A stretch of 64,000 bases of DNA from positions 1 to 64,000 of the forward strand of contig NZ_ABCQ01000004.1 of assembly GCF_000170855.1 (NCBI RefSeq). Direction: 5' to 3'. A program made the position numbers and the translations under genes. The stretch is from Moritella sp. PE36 (lineage in GTDB: Bacteria; Pseudomonadota; Gammaproteobacteria; Enterobacterales; Moritellaceae). Below the pieces are notes generated by a model. That model worked only from the letters and a program-made list of their open reading frames with translations. It searched no databases and was not told where the DNA came from. Position 1 is the first letter of the stretch. Every line of letters starts with the position of its first letter. Positions 37,735 to 48,080 of the stretch are shown here, piece after piece.

Positions 37735-38505
37735 TTATAAATGCACTCGTTTTGTAAATACCTTTGGCGTTATTTTGGCTATTTTTTTACATTCACGTGT
37801 CATATGTGATTGATCGCTGAAACCATGGCTTAGAGCCAAATCGGCAAGGTTACTATCAGGGATTTCACGAAGCACATTTATCACAGATTTCACGCGTAAA
37901 ATACGTTGATAATGCTTAGGGGTTAACCCTAACCACCTTTGGAACTGACGTTCAATCTGACGCTGACTGATCGTAATAGCATTGCAAAGTTGTGTAGGTG
38001 TTTGCGACTTTTCTATAGCTTTAAGAGCTTGATCTAATTGAATCGGAATTGGACATGACAAATCTAACGAATCTATCAACCAGCGGTATAATGTTGTGAT
38101 ACATGCGAAGTGACCACGAATCGATGTAAGTGACTCACTTAAAGCTTGTAGTGCTAATGTCATTTTACTATCAGCAGTTACTATTTTCGGTTCGTCGTAA
38201 CGCTTCCCAAGCACACCGACCCCGATTGCTGGATGAAAACGTAACCCAACCAATTTAGATCCCGGTGGAAGAGAAATTTTCTGGGCACACTTACTGACAG
38301 GTAATGCTATCACCCCCGTAGGGAAACTCACATCTCCAAGCTTAATCGCGGATCCAAGATTAAATATGATACCGCTACATGCATCACCATGTAACCAGTG
38401 CTCGATAGCCTCAGAACTATGAACCGACGCAGACCATATCCCTTGAATGTAAGGCGACAACAACCCTTTAGGCTGAATTAATTTAAATTCTAACGAGGAT
38501 TTCAA
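37735..38505 (-). CDS. AraC-family transcriptional regulator
   Basis: The 256-aa protein has an N-terminal sensor domain (HWLHGDACSGIIFNLG ... LVGLRFHPAIG) and a C-terminal AraC HTH pair (SQRQIERQFQRWLGLTPKHYQRI and LADLALSHGFSDQSHMTREC). It lies 16 bp downstream of the AhpD-like gene on the same strand, so the pair is an operon and the regulator probably controls it. The pair is bracketed by repeats R6 and R7. The inducer is unknown. Confidence 0.85.
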   Translation of the reverse strand: MKSSLEFKLIQPKGLLSPYIQGIWSASVHSSEAIEHWLHGDACSGIIFNLGSAIKLGDVSFPTGVIALPVSKCAQKISLPPGSKLVGLRFHPAIGVGVLGKRYDEPKIVTADSKMTLALQALSESLTSIRGHFACITTLYRWLIDSLDLSCPIPIQLDQALKAIEKSQTPTQLCNAITISQRQIERQFQRWLGLTPKHYQRILRVKSVINVLREIPDSNLADLALSHGFSDQSHMTRECKKIAKITPKVFTKRVHL

Positions 38506-38521
38506 ATGTTAAAATCTCCTT

Positions 38522-38983
38522 TTAGCTTGGCTTATAACTACCAACTTCTGGTTTAAAAGCTTTAGCAATACGATTCCAACTGTTAATAGCATTGACAGCC
38601 AAGGTCAAATCGACCAGACCCGGCTCACCAAATATCCCTACTGTACTTTGGTACAGGCGGTCTGGTACCGACAGTCCTGATGTAATACATTCAGCCCAAT
38701 GTAAAGCACTCTGTTCGGCTTCTGTATACAACGGCATATCTTGCCAAGCTGATAATCCAATTAGACGTTCAACAAGTTCACCTTGCTTTAATGCATCTTT
38801 ACTGTGCATATCGATGCAAAATGCACATTGATTAATCTGAGATACACGTAATTTAACGAGTTCCCATATTGCAATCGTCAAGGTTGGTGACAGACTAAAT
38901 TGTTGCTGAAGACACCTTTCTTGTCTTAATAAAATAGTCATTAATTTTGGTGACACTGCATAATAATTAATTCTATAGGTCAT
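38522..38983 (-). CDS. Carboxymuconolactone decarboxylase/AhpD-like protein
   Basis: The 153-aa protein has the AhpD-like signature NQCAFCIDMHSKDALKQGE, with the CxxC pair and the conserved His two residues after the second Cys. The rest (WQDMPLYTEAEQSALHWAE, then DLTLAVNAINSWNRIA) is typical of stress-related CMD proteins. AhpD-like proteins reduce peroxides through the CxxC thiols. It is first in an operon with the AraC regulator. Confidence 0.87.
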   Translation of the reverse strand: MTYRINYYAVSPKLMTILLRQERCLQQQFSLSPTLTIAIWELVKLRVSQINQCAFCIDMHSKDALKQGELVERLIGLSAWQDMPLYTEAEQSALHWAECITSGLSVPDRLYQSTVGIFGEPGLVDLTLAVNAINSWNRIAKAFKPEVGSYKPS

Positions 38984-39070
38984 AACAATACCGCTCTTAA
39001 AAATACAAGAATAAACAATACACGGTCTTATTTATTGAAGATTTTCGACATCACCGAAACCGGATGATGT

Positions 39071-39298
39071 AGTGGCTAAGTAATACTGTTCGCGGCTTTC
39101 GAATCACTCCTGTTAATTATGCTGTATGAGAAACAGATATACTTATATTATGAATGAGTAGAAGCCCTAACTCACTTAGGGGCAGAATCGAGTTGAAGTG
39201 ATTATAAAACCGATAGTGATTGGTGTAGTTGGGATTGAGGCACTTGTGGTACAAAGCCCCTTACAAAACTACAAATCAGTGGCCAATATTACTTAACC
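39071..39298 (+). repeat. Dispersed repeat R7, with both ends (MITE-like)
   Basis: The left end GTGGCTAAGTAATACTG and the right end CAGTGGCCAATATTACTTAACC are inverted copies, giving a ~228-bp element. The inside has the family blocks ATATTATGAATGAGTAGAAG and CTAACTCACTTAGGGGCAG. This copy defines the termini of the repeat family. The gap between the AhpD-like gene and mtgA holds nothing else. Confidence 0.7.
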
Positions 39299-39335
39299 TC
39301 AACAGCCTGATCACCGTTCAGGGTATTGGCTTTTG

Positions 39336-40040
39336 TTATAAATTTTTCAGGTAAGCCACTCCGCCTAATGATCGCACCGAGTTTTGAATTTGTGCCGCAC
39401 GGTTTAGCACATAGGAAGAAGGGGCTGCAGCAGACATTCGCTTTGGGTTGGGTAATACGGCAGCTAACAAAGCGGCCTGATAAGCACTTATTTGTGCGGG
39501 TGACCGGGCAAATAATTTGCGACTCGCCGCTCCTACCCCATATACTCCAGGTGCAAATTCAACCACATTAAGATAAATCTCTAAGATTCTACGTTTCGGC
39601 AGAAACACCTCTATCAAGATCGTGAAGTATGCTTCTAACCCTTTTCTAAGTAAGCTTCGTCCGGGCCACAAATAAAGATTTTTAACCAATTGTTGGCTAA
39701 TGGTGCTCGCTCCGCGCGTTTGTTCACGGTTTTCAGTTAATGCTTTATAAAGAGAGTCAAAATCAAAACCAAAATGGTCTGGAAATTTCTGATCTTCCGA
39801 TGCAACGATCGCAATTGGCAGCGTTTTAGCAATGTTTTCGTAGGGTACCCAATCTAAAGGGATTATTTTTTTATCGGCAATGCTCTCTTGAATAATGAAG
39901 GTGGTAGTAAAAGGATTTAACCAACGCAAAGGTAGGGTCAGCATGATACTCGCCATAAACAAGCTGGAGAAAGTAATCACAGCATAACCTAATATGCGCT
40001 TTTTCAAACTCTTCTGATGAGCCGTTTTGTTTTTTTTCAT
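39336..40040 (-). CDS. mtgA: Monofunctional peptidoglycan glycosyltransferase
   Basis: The 234-aa GT51 enzyme polymerises lipid II into glycan strands. One N-terminal membrane anchor (about 13-38) precedes the catalytic domain, which has the Glu of ASEDQKFPDHFGFD, RGASTISQQLVKNLYLW, the KRRILEIYLNVVEFAPGVYG block and AALLAAVLPNP. The length equals E. coli MtgA. No transpeptidase domain follows. It marks the return to core genes at the right border of the accessory island. Confidence 0.93.
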   Translation of the reverse strand: MKKNKTAHQKSLKKRILGYAVITFSSLFMASIMLTLPLRWLNPFTTTFIIQESIADKKIIPLDWVPYENIAKTLPIAIVASEDQKFPDHFGFDFDSLYKALTENREQTRGASTISQQLVKNLYLWPGRSLLRKGLEAYFTILIEVFLPKRRILEIYLNVVEFAPGVYGVGAASRKLFARSPAQISAYQAALLAAVLPNPKRMSAAAPSSYVLNRAAQIQNSVRSLGGVAYLKNL

Positions 40041-40196
40041 TGTTAATAATCTAAGAAAAAATTAGTTCTATTATAGCAACATTTTTTATTTTGCATGATT
40101 AAATCAGTGAGGTTGAAGGGGAAGTGAATAAATATCACTTAACCAATACAGGTTACAGAGGCCCGTTAATGTAGGATTTATTTCAAATAAATAGCG

Positions 40197-40256
40197 CAAA
40201 AAAAACCAGCGGTCAGTACTTTTTTATTAAATAGTAAAAGTACATCATCCACTGGC
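40197..40256 (-). terminator. Terminator of malEFG
   Basis: GTACTTTT and AAAAGTAC pair inside a longer stem ending in CCAG/CTGG. On the minus strand it is followed by a run of eight T. Confidence 0.65.
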
Positions 40257-40305
40257 TATAGTTATAGATTTTGTTATATAAGAACCATTAAAAGGTTAGC
40301 TAACC

Positions 40306-41196
40306 CTACCCTTTCACACCACCTGACGTGAGGCCGCCAACTAACCAGCGTTGGGCAATTAAGAATACCGCTGTGATAGGTAATGCCGACAACACAGCTG
40401 CCGCGGCAAAGTCACCCCACAGATAATTTTGTGGATACAGATACTGTTGCATGCCTACTGCTAAGGTATAGTTATTCACGTCAGACAATAATAGCGAGGC
40501 TACTGGTACTTCGGTTACCGCAGCGATGAACGCGAGGATAAAGACTACCGCCAGTATTGGCACCGAAAGTGGTAACAACACCAAACGGAATGCTTGCCAA
40601 GGCGTAGCGCCATCCAATGCAGCCGCTTCTTCTAATGAACCATCTATCGATTCAAAGTAACCTTTAATCGTCCATACATGCAGGGCAATGCCGCCCAGAT
40701 AAGCAAAGATCAGACCGCCGTGGGTATTCAGCCCCAAGAACGGCACATACTGCCCTAATTTATCAAACAAGGCATACAAAGCGACCAAAGCTAATACTGC
40801 TGGGAACATCTGGAAGATCATCATCGCTTTTAAGATGGTGTCTTTACCACCGAAACGTAAACGTGCAAATGCATACGCAGACGTGGTCGACAGCGCTACA
40901 ATCATCACCGACGATATCGCCGCTACTTTTACCGAGTTCCACAACCACAACAACACTGGGAATGGCGGCGGGGTAATACTGCCATCCGCATTCGTTACCG
41001 AGAAACCTAACGCTAAACGCCAGTGATCTAATGTCGGTGATGTCGGAATAATGCCACCCGTCGCAAAGTTGCCTTCACGTAACGAAATTGCCACGACCAT
41101 AACCAATGGGAAAATAATCACCACCAGCAGCGCACACAGTGCCAAGTGAGCAGCCCACACCCGATATTTTAATGATTTCCCTTGTACCATAGCCAT
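40306..41196 (-). CDS. malG: Maltose/maltodextrin ABC transporter permease
   Basis: The 296-aa protein matches E. coli MalG in length, with six membrane helices. The EAA loop [24 protein letters not shown], which docks on MalK, is intact, and the C-terminus ([14 protein letters not shown]) is the MalG type that reaches the MalK interface. It is last in the malE-malF-malG operon, 52 bp after malF. Confidence 0.95.
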   Translation of the reverse strand: MAMVQGKSLKYRVWAAHLALCALLVVIIFPLVMVVAISLREGNFATGGIIPTSPTLDHWRLALGFSVTNADGSITPPPFPVLLWLWNSVKVAAISSVMIVALSTTSAYAFARLRFGGKDTILKAMMIFQMFPAVLALVALYALFDKLGQYVPFLGLNTHGGLIFAYLGGIALHVWTIKGYFESIDGSLEEAAALDGATPWQAFRLVLLPLSVPILAVVFILAFIAAVTEVPVASLLLSDVNNYTLAVGMQQYLYPQNYLWGDFAAAAVLSALPITAVFLIAQRWLVGGLTSGGVKG

Positions 41197-41248
41197 ACTG
41201 TTACTCCTCGATTTACTTTAGGTAATTGTTGTAGATAATTGCTGTGGA

Positions 41249-42847
41249 TTACTTTTCTGACAACTTGGTGAAACGTAAGTTAAAGAGCGCTAAACCACCC
41301 ACTAACAAGAAGATAAGCGTCGTAATTGCACTGGCTAAGCCAAAGTCTTGGCCACCAGCACCTTCAAAGGCAATGCGATAGGTGTAGTTAACTAACAAGT
41401 CGGTATAACCCGCTGGTTCACTGGTACCTATCATGTTTGGTCCGCCCTGCGTTAACAGCTGGATCAGTACAAAGTTATTAAAGTTAAACGAGAAGCTGGC
41501 AATCATTAACGGCATTAATGGTTTCATCATCATCGGGAACGTAATGTTCTTGAAGTTTTGCAGCGGACCAGCACCATCCAATGCCGATGCTTCATATAAA
41601 TCATCCGGGATTGATTTCAACATACCCATGCTTAAGATCATCATGTACGGGAAACCTAACCAAATATTAACCATCAATACCATGGCTTTAGCCGAGATTG
41701 GATCAGAGAACCAACTTGGTGACAAACCAAACATGGCTTCTAACACCATATTAATTTCACCGAAGCTTTGGTTAAATAGCCCTTTGAAGATCAAGATAGA
41801 AATAAATGACGGTACGGCATAAGGTAAAATTAACAGCATGCGATAAATAGCGCGGCCACGTAATGCTTCCCACTGCACGATACTCGCCAGTACCAACCCG
41901 ATGATCACAGTGGCTACCACAGATAACCCAGAGAAAATTATCGTCCAAAAGAAAATGTTAATGAAGGGTTCTTTAATACCATCATCTTGCCAAATACGCT
42001 CAAAGTTGGCGGTACCAATCACCACCGTAAAACCAGGCGATATCGGGTCGCCAATATAGTTACCTTCGGCATCAATAGTTTGATAAAAACCAGTTTCCAC
42101 ATTTGGAATAAGCACCGTTTTATCTTGGTTATTAATTAACGTAGTACCGTCTTTCTCGACACTGTAAAGCGGCTGTACGGCGGCAAATTTACGTAACCCG
42201 CTCATGCGAATTTCATTACCATTAGGTAATACCAAGTCCACCGTATTTAACGTCGCGCGGTTTTTAATAATTTCTTTTATTTTCGCTTTGCTACCAACAA
42301 CGTCATCTGTCGCGGTTAGCACTAAACGTCGGTTTTCTGGCTGAGTTAAATTAATCTCATCGGTGACTAATAACTGCGCACCGTCTTTAATCGCAAGGCG
42401 ATAGCCATTTTCACTGCGATACAAATCGAATTTATAACTGTCACCACTTTGATAGGTACTATCTAGCAACACCGATTGGGCCCGTTCAAACGACAACTGG
42501 TTTTTGGCACTGTAATTGGTAAACGCGATACCCACCGTATACACCAGCGGGAAAATAATGAATAAGATCATACCCGCGACACCCGGATAAATATAACGGT
42601 GTGCGTAGGTCTTTTTACTACCAAAAATATACAAAGCTAACGAGGTTAAAATCAACGTTAATACCGCAAATGACGTCTCACCGCGTGAGTACATCAATAC
42701 TGACGCATAACCATTCATTAACCCAATCAGTGTGAGGGTGCACCATTTGATAAAATGCGGAGAAATAAATCGAGAATTGACTTGGTCGGGAGTCTGTTGA
42801 GAGTCTGGTGTATCACCCAGAATTTCAGCTACTTTAACAGTCTGCAT
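41249..42847 (-). CDS. malF: Maltose/maltodextrin ABC transporter permease
   Basis: The 532-aa protein (E. coli MalF 514 aa) has N-terminal helices and a large periplasmic P2 loop (about 120-300) that contacts MalE. The transmembrane core follows, with the EAA loop YEASALDGAGPLQNFKNITF. It assembles with MalG and two MalK. It follows malE by ~100 bp. Confidence 0.95.
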   Translation of the reverse strand: MQTVKVAEILGDTPDSQQTPDQVNSRFISPHFIKWCTLTLIGLMNGYASVLMYSRGETSFAVLTLILTSLALYIFGSKKTYAHRYIYPGVAGMILFIIFPLVYTVGIAFTNYSAKNQLSFERAQSVLLDSTYQSGDSYKFDLYRSENGYRLAIKDGAQLLVTDEINLTQPENRRLVLTATDDVVGSKAKIKEIIKNRATLNTVDLVLPNGNEIRMSGLRKFAAVQPLYSVEKDGTTLINNQDKTVLIPNVETGFYQTIDAEGNYIGDPISPGFTVVIGTANFERIWQDDGIKEPFINIFFWTIIFSGLSVVATVIIGLVLASIVQWEALRGRAIYRMLLILPYAVPSFISILIFKGLFNQSFGEINMVLEAMFGLSPSWFSDPISAKAMVLMVNIWLGFPYMMILSMGMLKSIPDDLYEASALDGAGPLQNFKNITFPMMMKPLMPLMIASFSFNFNNFVLIQLLTQGGPNMIGTSEPAGYTDLLVNYTYRIAFEGAGGQDFGLASAITTLIFLLVGGLALFNLRFTKLSEK

Positions 42848-42947
42848 GGAAGAACCTACCTAATAAACAGCAAGAGGAGAGATAACCTCCCCTCATATCT
42901 TATTACTTAACTATTAATAAAACAGAAAGTACTAAAACGGATAAACG

Positions 42948-44126
42948 TTATTTCGTCATCTGTTTTTCTGCATCACTTAATGCCGCATCAATCGATTGAC
43001 GACCATCAACAATATTAATGATGGCATTTTTAGTCGCGCCCCAGAATGCATTCATTTGTGGGATGTTCGGCATGATCTCACCATTCATCGCATTACCCAT
43101 CGTCGCTGCAATACGGCTATCACTCGCCAGTTGTTGCTGAAATGATGTCAGCGCAACCGCGCCCAATGGTTTGTCGTTATTCACTTTAGCCAAACCTTCA
43201 TTGGTCAGTAAATAATTTTCGATAAATTCAACCGCTAAATCTTTATTTGGTGACGCAGTACTGATACCCGCGGTTAATATCCCGACAAACGGTTTCGAAT
43301 GCTGGCCATTAAATTTCGGTAACTCAACGACGCCATAATTAATCTCAGATTTGTCTATGTTGCCCCATGACCACGGACCATTGATCGTCATCGCCACATT
43401 ACCTTTGATAAACTCAGACTCTGATACCGAGTAATCCATATCGGGTGAAATGACGTTATCTGCTAATAGTTTTTGTACTAACTGCATACTGCTTTTAACG
43501 CCCGCATTATTCACGCCAGCGTCTTTAACATCATAACCGCTGGCATTGGCTTTAAATGCATAACCACCGTCAGCCGCCATGAGTGGCCAAGTGAAGTACG
43601 GTTCTTTTAGATTCCACATAATTGCCGACTTGCCCTGGGTTTTAAGCTGCTTGTCTAATGCCGCTATGTCTTCCCAGTTCTTTGGCGGTGTTTTAATTAA
43701 GTCTTTATTATAGATAAGTGAGAGTGATTCAACCGCAACTGGATAGCCGATGTATTTACCTTTGTATTTTACCGCATCCCAAGTAAAGTCAATCATGCTG
43801 TCTTTTAACTCTTTAGATGGTTTAACCTCAGCTAATAAACCGGCTTGAGCATAACCACCAAACCGGTCATGTGCCCAAAATATGATATCTGGACCATCAC
43901 CTGTTGCAGCGACTTGTGGGAACTTGTCTTGTAAGCTGTCTGGATGTGCAACAGTTACCTTAATGCCGGTATCAGCTTCAAACAGCTTACCGACTTCAGC
44001 AAGACCGTTGTAACCTTTATCACCGTTAATCCAAATCGTTAACTGGCCTTCTTCAATAGCAGCAAAGGCAGAAAAAGAGTTCATTGCAGTTAGTAGTGCT
44101 ACCGCCGTTAAGGTTTTTCTCATCAC
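42948..44126 (-). CDS. malE: Periplasmic maltose/maltodextrin-binding protein
   Basis: The 392-aa protein has a Sec signal peptide ([22 protein letters not shown], written here in part; cleavage near AFA-AIEEG). The mature part starts [21 protein letters not shown], as in E. coli MalE. Sugar-site segments such as [15 protein letters not shown] and [11 protein letters not shown] are kept. It delivers maltodextrins to MalFGK2. It is first in the operon and diverges from malK across ~395 bp with MalT-like boxes. Confidence 0.95.
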   Translation of the reverse strand: MMRKTLTAVALLTAMNSFSAFAAIEEGQLTIWINGDKGYNGLAEVGKLFEADTGIKVTVAHPDSLQDKFPQVAATGDGPDIIFWAHDRFGGYAQAGLLAEVKPSKELKDSMIDFTWDAVKYKGKYIGYPVAVESLSLIYNKDLIKTPPKNWEDIAALDKQLKTQGKSAIMWNLKEPYFTWPLMAADGGYAFKANASGYDVKDAGVNNAGVKSSMQLVQKLLADNVISPDMDYSVSESEFIKGNVAMTINGPWSWGNIDKSEINYGVVELPKFNGQHSKPFVGILTAGISTASPNKDLAVEFIENYLLTNEGLAKVNNDKPLGAVALTSFQQQLASDSRIAATMGNAMNGEIMPNIPQMNAFWGATKNAIINIVDGRQSIDAALSDAEKQMTK

Positions 44127-44204
44127 TTATATCCTTATTAAATTAGCTTTCAAACTTACCAGACAAGTTGTCTGCGTTGGAGGGTATAGTCATACAAAAA
44201 GCCA

Positions 44205-44440
44205 TTGCCTACATCATCCTTTATCCTACGCCTAGCTCCCGCAAAGCCAAAAGCGTGAACTTGAACAATATATTTTACTTAGTTGATTAATAAAGGCGAT
44301 AAAAATGCGATGGCTCGCACACTAATCAGTGATTAAATACCTATTTAGAGCGATAATAAAGCAACAATAAATAAAATGTGATCCATGCACTCCTCCCATC
44401 TTCTCCACCCTAAAAGTTTTTGCCAAGGATGATGCAGTGT
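44205..44440. promoter_or_regulatory. Candidate MalT boxes in the malE-malK intergenic region
   Basis: GGATGATG occurs on the minus strand (44213-44220) and again on the plus strand within GGATGATGC (44427-44435). A minus-strand GGGAGGAG lies at about 44391-44398 next to GGTGGAGAAG. Paired direct and inverted boxes between divergent malE and malK are as expected for MalT control. A TGTGATCC sequence (44378-44385) might be a CRP half-site. Confidence 0.5.
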
Positions 44441-44520
44441 AAGGGCATATAAAACACACTATCAACATCGAAGAATGCTGTATAAGATATTCTAATTAAT
44501 CATAAAAAAGGACTCGCGAG

Positions 44521-45630
44521 ATGGCAAGTGTCACGTTAAACAATGTATGTAAAGCCTATGATGATGTACTTATTTCTGAAAACATAAATCTCGAAATAAA
44601 TGATGGTGAATTTGTTGTTTTCGTGGGTCCATCAGGTTGCGGTAAGTCAACCTTGTTACGCTGTATTGCCGGGCTTGAAGATATCACATCAGGTGATCTA
44701 TTTATTGGCGGTAAACGCATGAATGATGTCGAACCCTCAAAACGTGGAGTCGGTATGGTATTCCAATCTTATGCACTTTACCCCCACTTAGATTTAACCG
44801 ATAACATGTCATTTGGCTTAAAATTAGCAAAAGCAGATAAGCAGTTAATCAAAGATCGGGTGAAACATGCGGCCGATATTCTGCAGCTAACACCATTACT
44901 CGATCGCAAACCTAAATCGTTATCCGGTGGTCAACGTCAACGCGTCGCGATTGGCCGAACCTTAGTATCACAACCGAAAGTATTTTTATTAGATGAACCG
45001 CTGTCAAATTTGGATGCTGCATTGCGGGTAAAAATGCGCATTGAATTAGCCAAGCTACACAAGCAATTGGGCTGTACGATGATCTACGTAACCCATGATC
45101 AAGTTGAAGCGATGACCATGGCCGATAAGATCGTGGTACTCGATGGTGGTAATGTGGCACAATTTGGCGCACCGTTAGATATTTATCATTATCCTAAAAA
45201 TTTGTTTGTGGCCGGTTTTATTGGTTCACCAAAAATGAACTTCATTAACGTGCATATCCAAGCGGTAGAAGCAGAGCGTGTTGAAGTACTGTTACCTAAT
45301 TGCCAGAGTGTTTGGATCCCTGTTGATGGTAAAACGGTTAATGCAGGAGATGAAATGACGTTAGGTATTCGCCCAGAACATTTAGTACCAACTGAACACG
45401 CAGATATCGTGATTACGGGTGAAACTATTGTAGTAGAAAAACTGGGTAATGAAACACAAGTCTATTTGCACATTGAAGGCAGTGACGAAGATGTTATTTA
45501 TCGCGTTGCTGATACACTATCCATTGATGCTGGTGAGAAATTGGATATTGGTATTCCAGCACACCGTTGCCATTTGTTCCACAAAGATGGTTTGGCGTGC
45601 CAGCGTTTGCACAAAGAAACGACGCGTTAA
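44521..45630 (+). CDS. malK: Maltose/maltodextrin ABC transporter ATPase
   Basis: The 369-aa protein (E. coli 371 aa) energises MalFG. Walker A is GPSGCGKST, the signature is [13 protein letters not shown], Walker B is [12 protein letters not shown], and the switch His lies in [16 protein letters not shown]-terminal regulatory domain (about 240-369) holds GIRPEHL. It is transcribed alone, divergent from malEFG; in E. coli malK is followed by lamB, but here lamB lies 3 kb away. Confidence 0.96.
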   Translation: MASVTLNNVCKAYDDVLISENINLEINDGEFVVFVGPSGCGKSTLLRCIAGLEDITSGDLFIGGKRMNDVEPSKRGVGMVFQSYALYPHLDLTDNMSFGLKLAKADKQLIKDRVKHAADILQLTPLLDRKPKSLSGGQRQRVAIGRTLVSQPKVFLLDEPLSNLDAALRVKMRIELAKLHKQLGCTMIYVTHDQVEAMTMADKIVVLDGGNVAQFGAPLDIYHYPKNLFVAGFIGSPKMNFINVHIQAVEAERVEVLLPNCQSVWIPVDGKTVNAGDEMTLGIRPEHLVPTEHADIVITGETIVVEKLGNETQVYLHIEGSDEDVIYRVADTLSIDAGEKLDIGIPAHRCHLFHKDGLACQRLHKETTR

Positions 45631-45651
45631 TAGCTCACAACGCTCTATAAA

Positions 45652-45676
45652 CGAGTTAGCTAGCCTAGCTAACTCG
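45652..45676 (+). terminator. Hairpin downstream of malK
   Basis: CGAGTTAGCTA and TAGCTAACTCG pair around a short loop, ~20 bp after malK. No T-run follows on either strand. Confidence 0.55.
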
Positions 45677-45734
45677 ACATTGCCCCAAGTTGTACGTTAC
45701 TCAGTTAGGCATAATGCTGGGGGATTCTAAAGAG

Positions 45735-46817
45735 TTAAACCTTAAGGCACAAGGTATTAACAACGAATTGAAATCCATTTTTACCTTTATTTTTTACTTG
45801 ATACATGGCTTTATCTGCTTGAGATATTAATTCTTTTGGGATTAATGTATGGTCAGGGAAAAATGAAATCCCAATAGATGCACTCAAATTGACACTTAAA
45901 TTATTTATCATTACAGGTTGGTTTAAAGATACTCGTAATCTCTTTGCTACCTTTTCAATACTGCGAATATCTCTAACATCAGTAAGCAAAACCACAAACT
46001 CATCGCCACCATAGCGAGCCGCAGTATCTGTAGATCTCAAACAACAAGATATACGTTTAGCTTGCTCTATAAGGACTTGGTCACCAAAATCATGCCCCAT
46101 TTTATCATTAATAAACTTGAAACCGTCGAGGTCAATAAAAAGTATTGCCACTTTAGTATCTTCTATTTCTGCCCTCGCACATGCTTGTTTTAACCTGCCA
46201 AATAGGAGATACCGATTAGCAAGTTGGGTTAACTGATCGTGATTAGCAAGGTAAGTGATCTTTTCTTCAGATTCCCGACGTTCTTTAATCTCTTTTTCTA
46301 GGTATTGTGTGCGTTTAGACACTATTGTTTCCAACATAACGCTATGTTGGCTGAGGGCTTGCTCGGCAACTTTGCTCTCGGTGATATCAATTGAAGAAAT
46401 AATTAAGTAGTCTACATTTGCGTTACTATCAAGTACTGGTGTAATGGTTGAATGATACCATATACGCACATTTTCGAGGTTTGTTATCGGACTCTCTTGT
46501 GTAACAACCTGCTTTGTCGCTATCGCTTTATTCATGCACTTAGTCATTGTACGTTTAAAGCTTTCAGGATAAAAACTGAACGGATAAGGTTTACCATAAT
46601 ACTTTTCAACGTCATCAATTTTTAACGCGTTAACTCCCGCTGCATTCATATATTTCAAATTAAAATCAAGGTCAACGGCCTTGTTGCAAACAGGCGTACT
46701 TTCAAGCCAAACTAAATGCTCCTCACTCATTATTGGTGGTGGAGAAGCCTGTTGACGCTGGATTTCTAACTCTTGCACTCGAGACAAAAGTTGCTCATAA
46801 GTCGGTTTAGTATTCAC
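45735..46817 (-). CDS. PAS-GGDEF diguanylate cyclase
   Basis: The 360-aa protein has an N-terminal coiled segment, a PAS domain (about 30-150) ending SSIDITESK, a coiled linker, and a GGDEF domain with the intact active site RYGGDEF (270-274). The c-di-GMP inhibitory site RSTD (261-264) lies five residues before it. It should make cyclic-di-GMP in response to a PAS signal. No membrane helix is seen, so it is cytoplasmic. The start is at 46817, with AAAGG-type sequence upstream. Confidence 0.9.
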   Translation of the reverse strand: MNTKPTYEQLLSRVQELEIQRQQASPPPIMSEEHLVWLESTPVCNKAVDLDFNLKYMNAAGVNALKIDDVEKYYGKPYPFSFYPESFKRTMTKCMNKAIATKQVVTQESPITNLENVRIWYHSTITPVLDSNANVDYLIISSIDITESKVAEQALSQHSVMLETIVSKRTQYLEKEIKERRESEEKITYLANHDQLTQLANRYLLFGRLKQACARAEIEDTKVAILFIDLDGFKFINDKMGHDFGDQVLIEQAKRISCCLRSTDTAARYGGDEFVVLLTDVRDIRSIEKVAKRLRVSLNQPVMINNLSVNLSASIGISFFPDHTLIPKELISQADKAMYQVKNKGKNGFQFVVNTLCLKV

Positions 46818-47146
46818 AAAGGAACCCCCTATCCTTCAAATCAACTTCACAGCCATCCTACGTGAAGCACTTGTCACTAACTATAAAACATAACTTATTA
46901 ACAATTTAATAACAAGTCATTGTTCCGCTATCGGCACACATCGTCATAAAGTTGATCGGCGAGCGGCATATTAGTTGTAGTTCGGACTGCTCCGTCAAAT
47001 TTTAGGAACCGTATTTTTGGGAGCAATTTTGAACTTGCATACTTGCGGTATTGTGAATTTTTAAGGTACTCTTTCGTATGCGATTAAGACCAGTCGAGTG
47101 CGCACAGCGGAAGTGTTGTGGTTATGCAGTAACGTCAGAGGTAAGA

Positions 47147-48016
47147 ATGAACGTTGAATATATGAAAGGATTTCTATTAACCGCTTTTGGCGTGCTCATA
47201 CTTAGCTTCGACGCGCTGATGATCCGCTTAATTGAAGCTCATTCCTTCGACCTGCTGTTCTGGCGCGGGTTATTACTCAGTCTGGTCGCTGCAGTCTGGT
47301 GCCGATACAGCATGCCTAAGCAAGCCATGTTCTGCTTTGATGCCCCTTTTATCCGCTCATCACTGCTATTTGTTATTAGCACCATTAGTTTTGTGTGCGC
47401 AGTTAACCTCACCTCAGTCGCTAATGTGTTGGTGATTATAAGTGCACAACCCTTGTTTTCCGCGGTGATGGCGAGAGTATTTTATGGTGAAAAGTCACCT
47501 CTCGTCACCTGGATAGCCATTGTTATCTCGATGCTAGGCGTATCTTGGGTGCTGGCAGGCTCTTGGCAAAGCCCCAATTTGATAGGCGATCTGCTCGCGC
47601 TACTGTGTGGTATTACACTCGCAGCCAAGTTTGTGAACGACCGCGCTGTGAGTCATCGCAATATGACCCCTGTGCTGATTTCAGCCAGTATTATGATCGC
47701 CGCCATCAGCGTAGTCGCAGGCGATCCCATGGCATTGCAAGGAAACAGTTGGGGTTGGATGCTGCTCTATTGTCTCGTCGTGATCCCGTTGGCGTTTATC
47801 TTGATTAGTATCGGGCCTATGCGGATCCCCGCAGCAGAGGTCGGCATGCTGATGCTGTTGGAAACGGCTGCAGGACCGCTTTGGATCTGGCTAGTGTTAA
47901 ACGAAGTCCCCAGCACAAAAGCACTTCAGGGTGGCAGTGTCGTTATCGCCACCTTGCTAATACACGGCCTAATTAGGTGGAGAAGTAATAAAGTTAGAAT
48001 TAAAGCTACTGCATAG
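47147..48016 (+). CDS. EamA/DMT-superfamily transporter
   Basis: About 289 aa with ten predicted membrane helices in two EamA halves (FLLTAFGVLILSFDALMIRL; GDLLALLCGITLAAKFVNDR). The ATG at 47147 has GAGGT ~6 bp upstream; the longer frame from 47078 has a Cys/Arg-rich, unlikely N-terminus and is rejected. The family exports or imports small metabolites; the substrate is unknown. The ~330 bp upstream show no other gene. Confidence 0.82.
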   Translation: MNVEYMKGFLLTAFGVLILSFDALMIRLIEAHSFDLLFWRGLLLSLVAAVWCRYSMPKQAMFCFDAPFIRSSLLFVISTISFVCAVNLTSVANVLVIISAQPLFSAVMARVFYGEKSPLVTWIAIVISMLGVSWVLAGSWQSPNLIGDLLALLCGITLAAKFVNDRAVSHRNMTPVLISASIMIAAISVVAGDPMALQGNSWGWMLLYCLVVIPLAFILISIGPMRIPAAEVGMLMLLETAAGPLWIWLVLNEVPSTKALQGGSVVIATLLIHGLIRWRSNKVRIKATA

Positions 48017-48080
48017 GTTTTTATACCGTGACCAATGTAAATTGAAGGACTATTATTTTTATCTAAAATAGGCACAGTAA

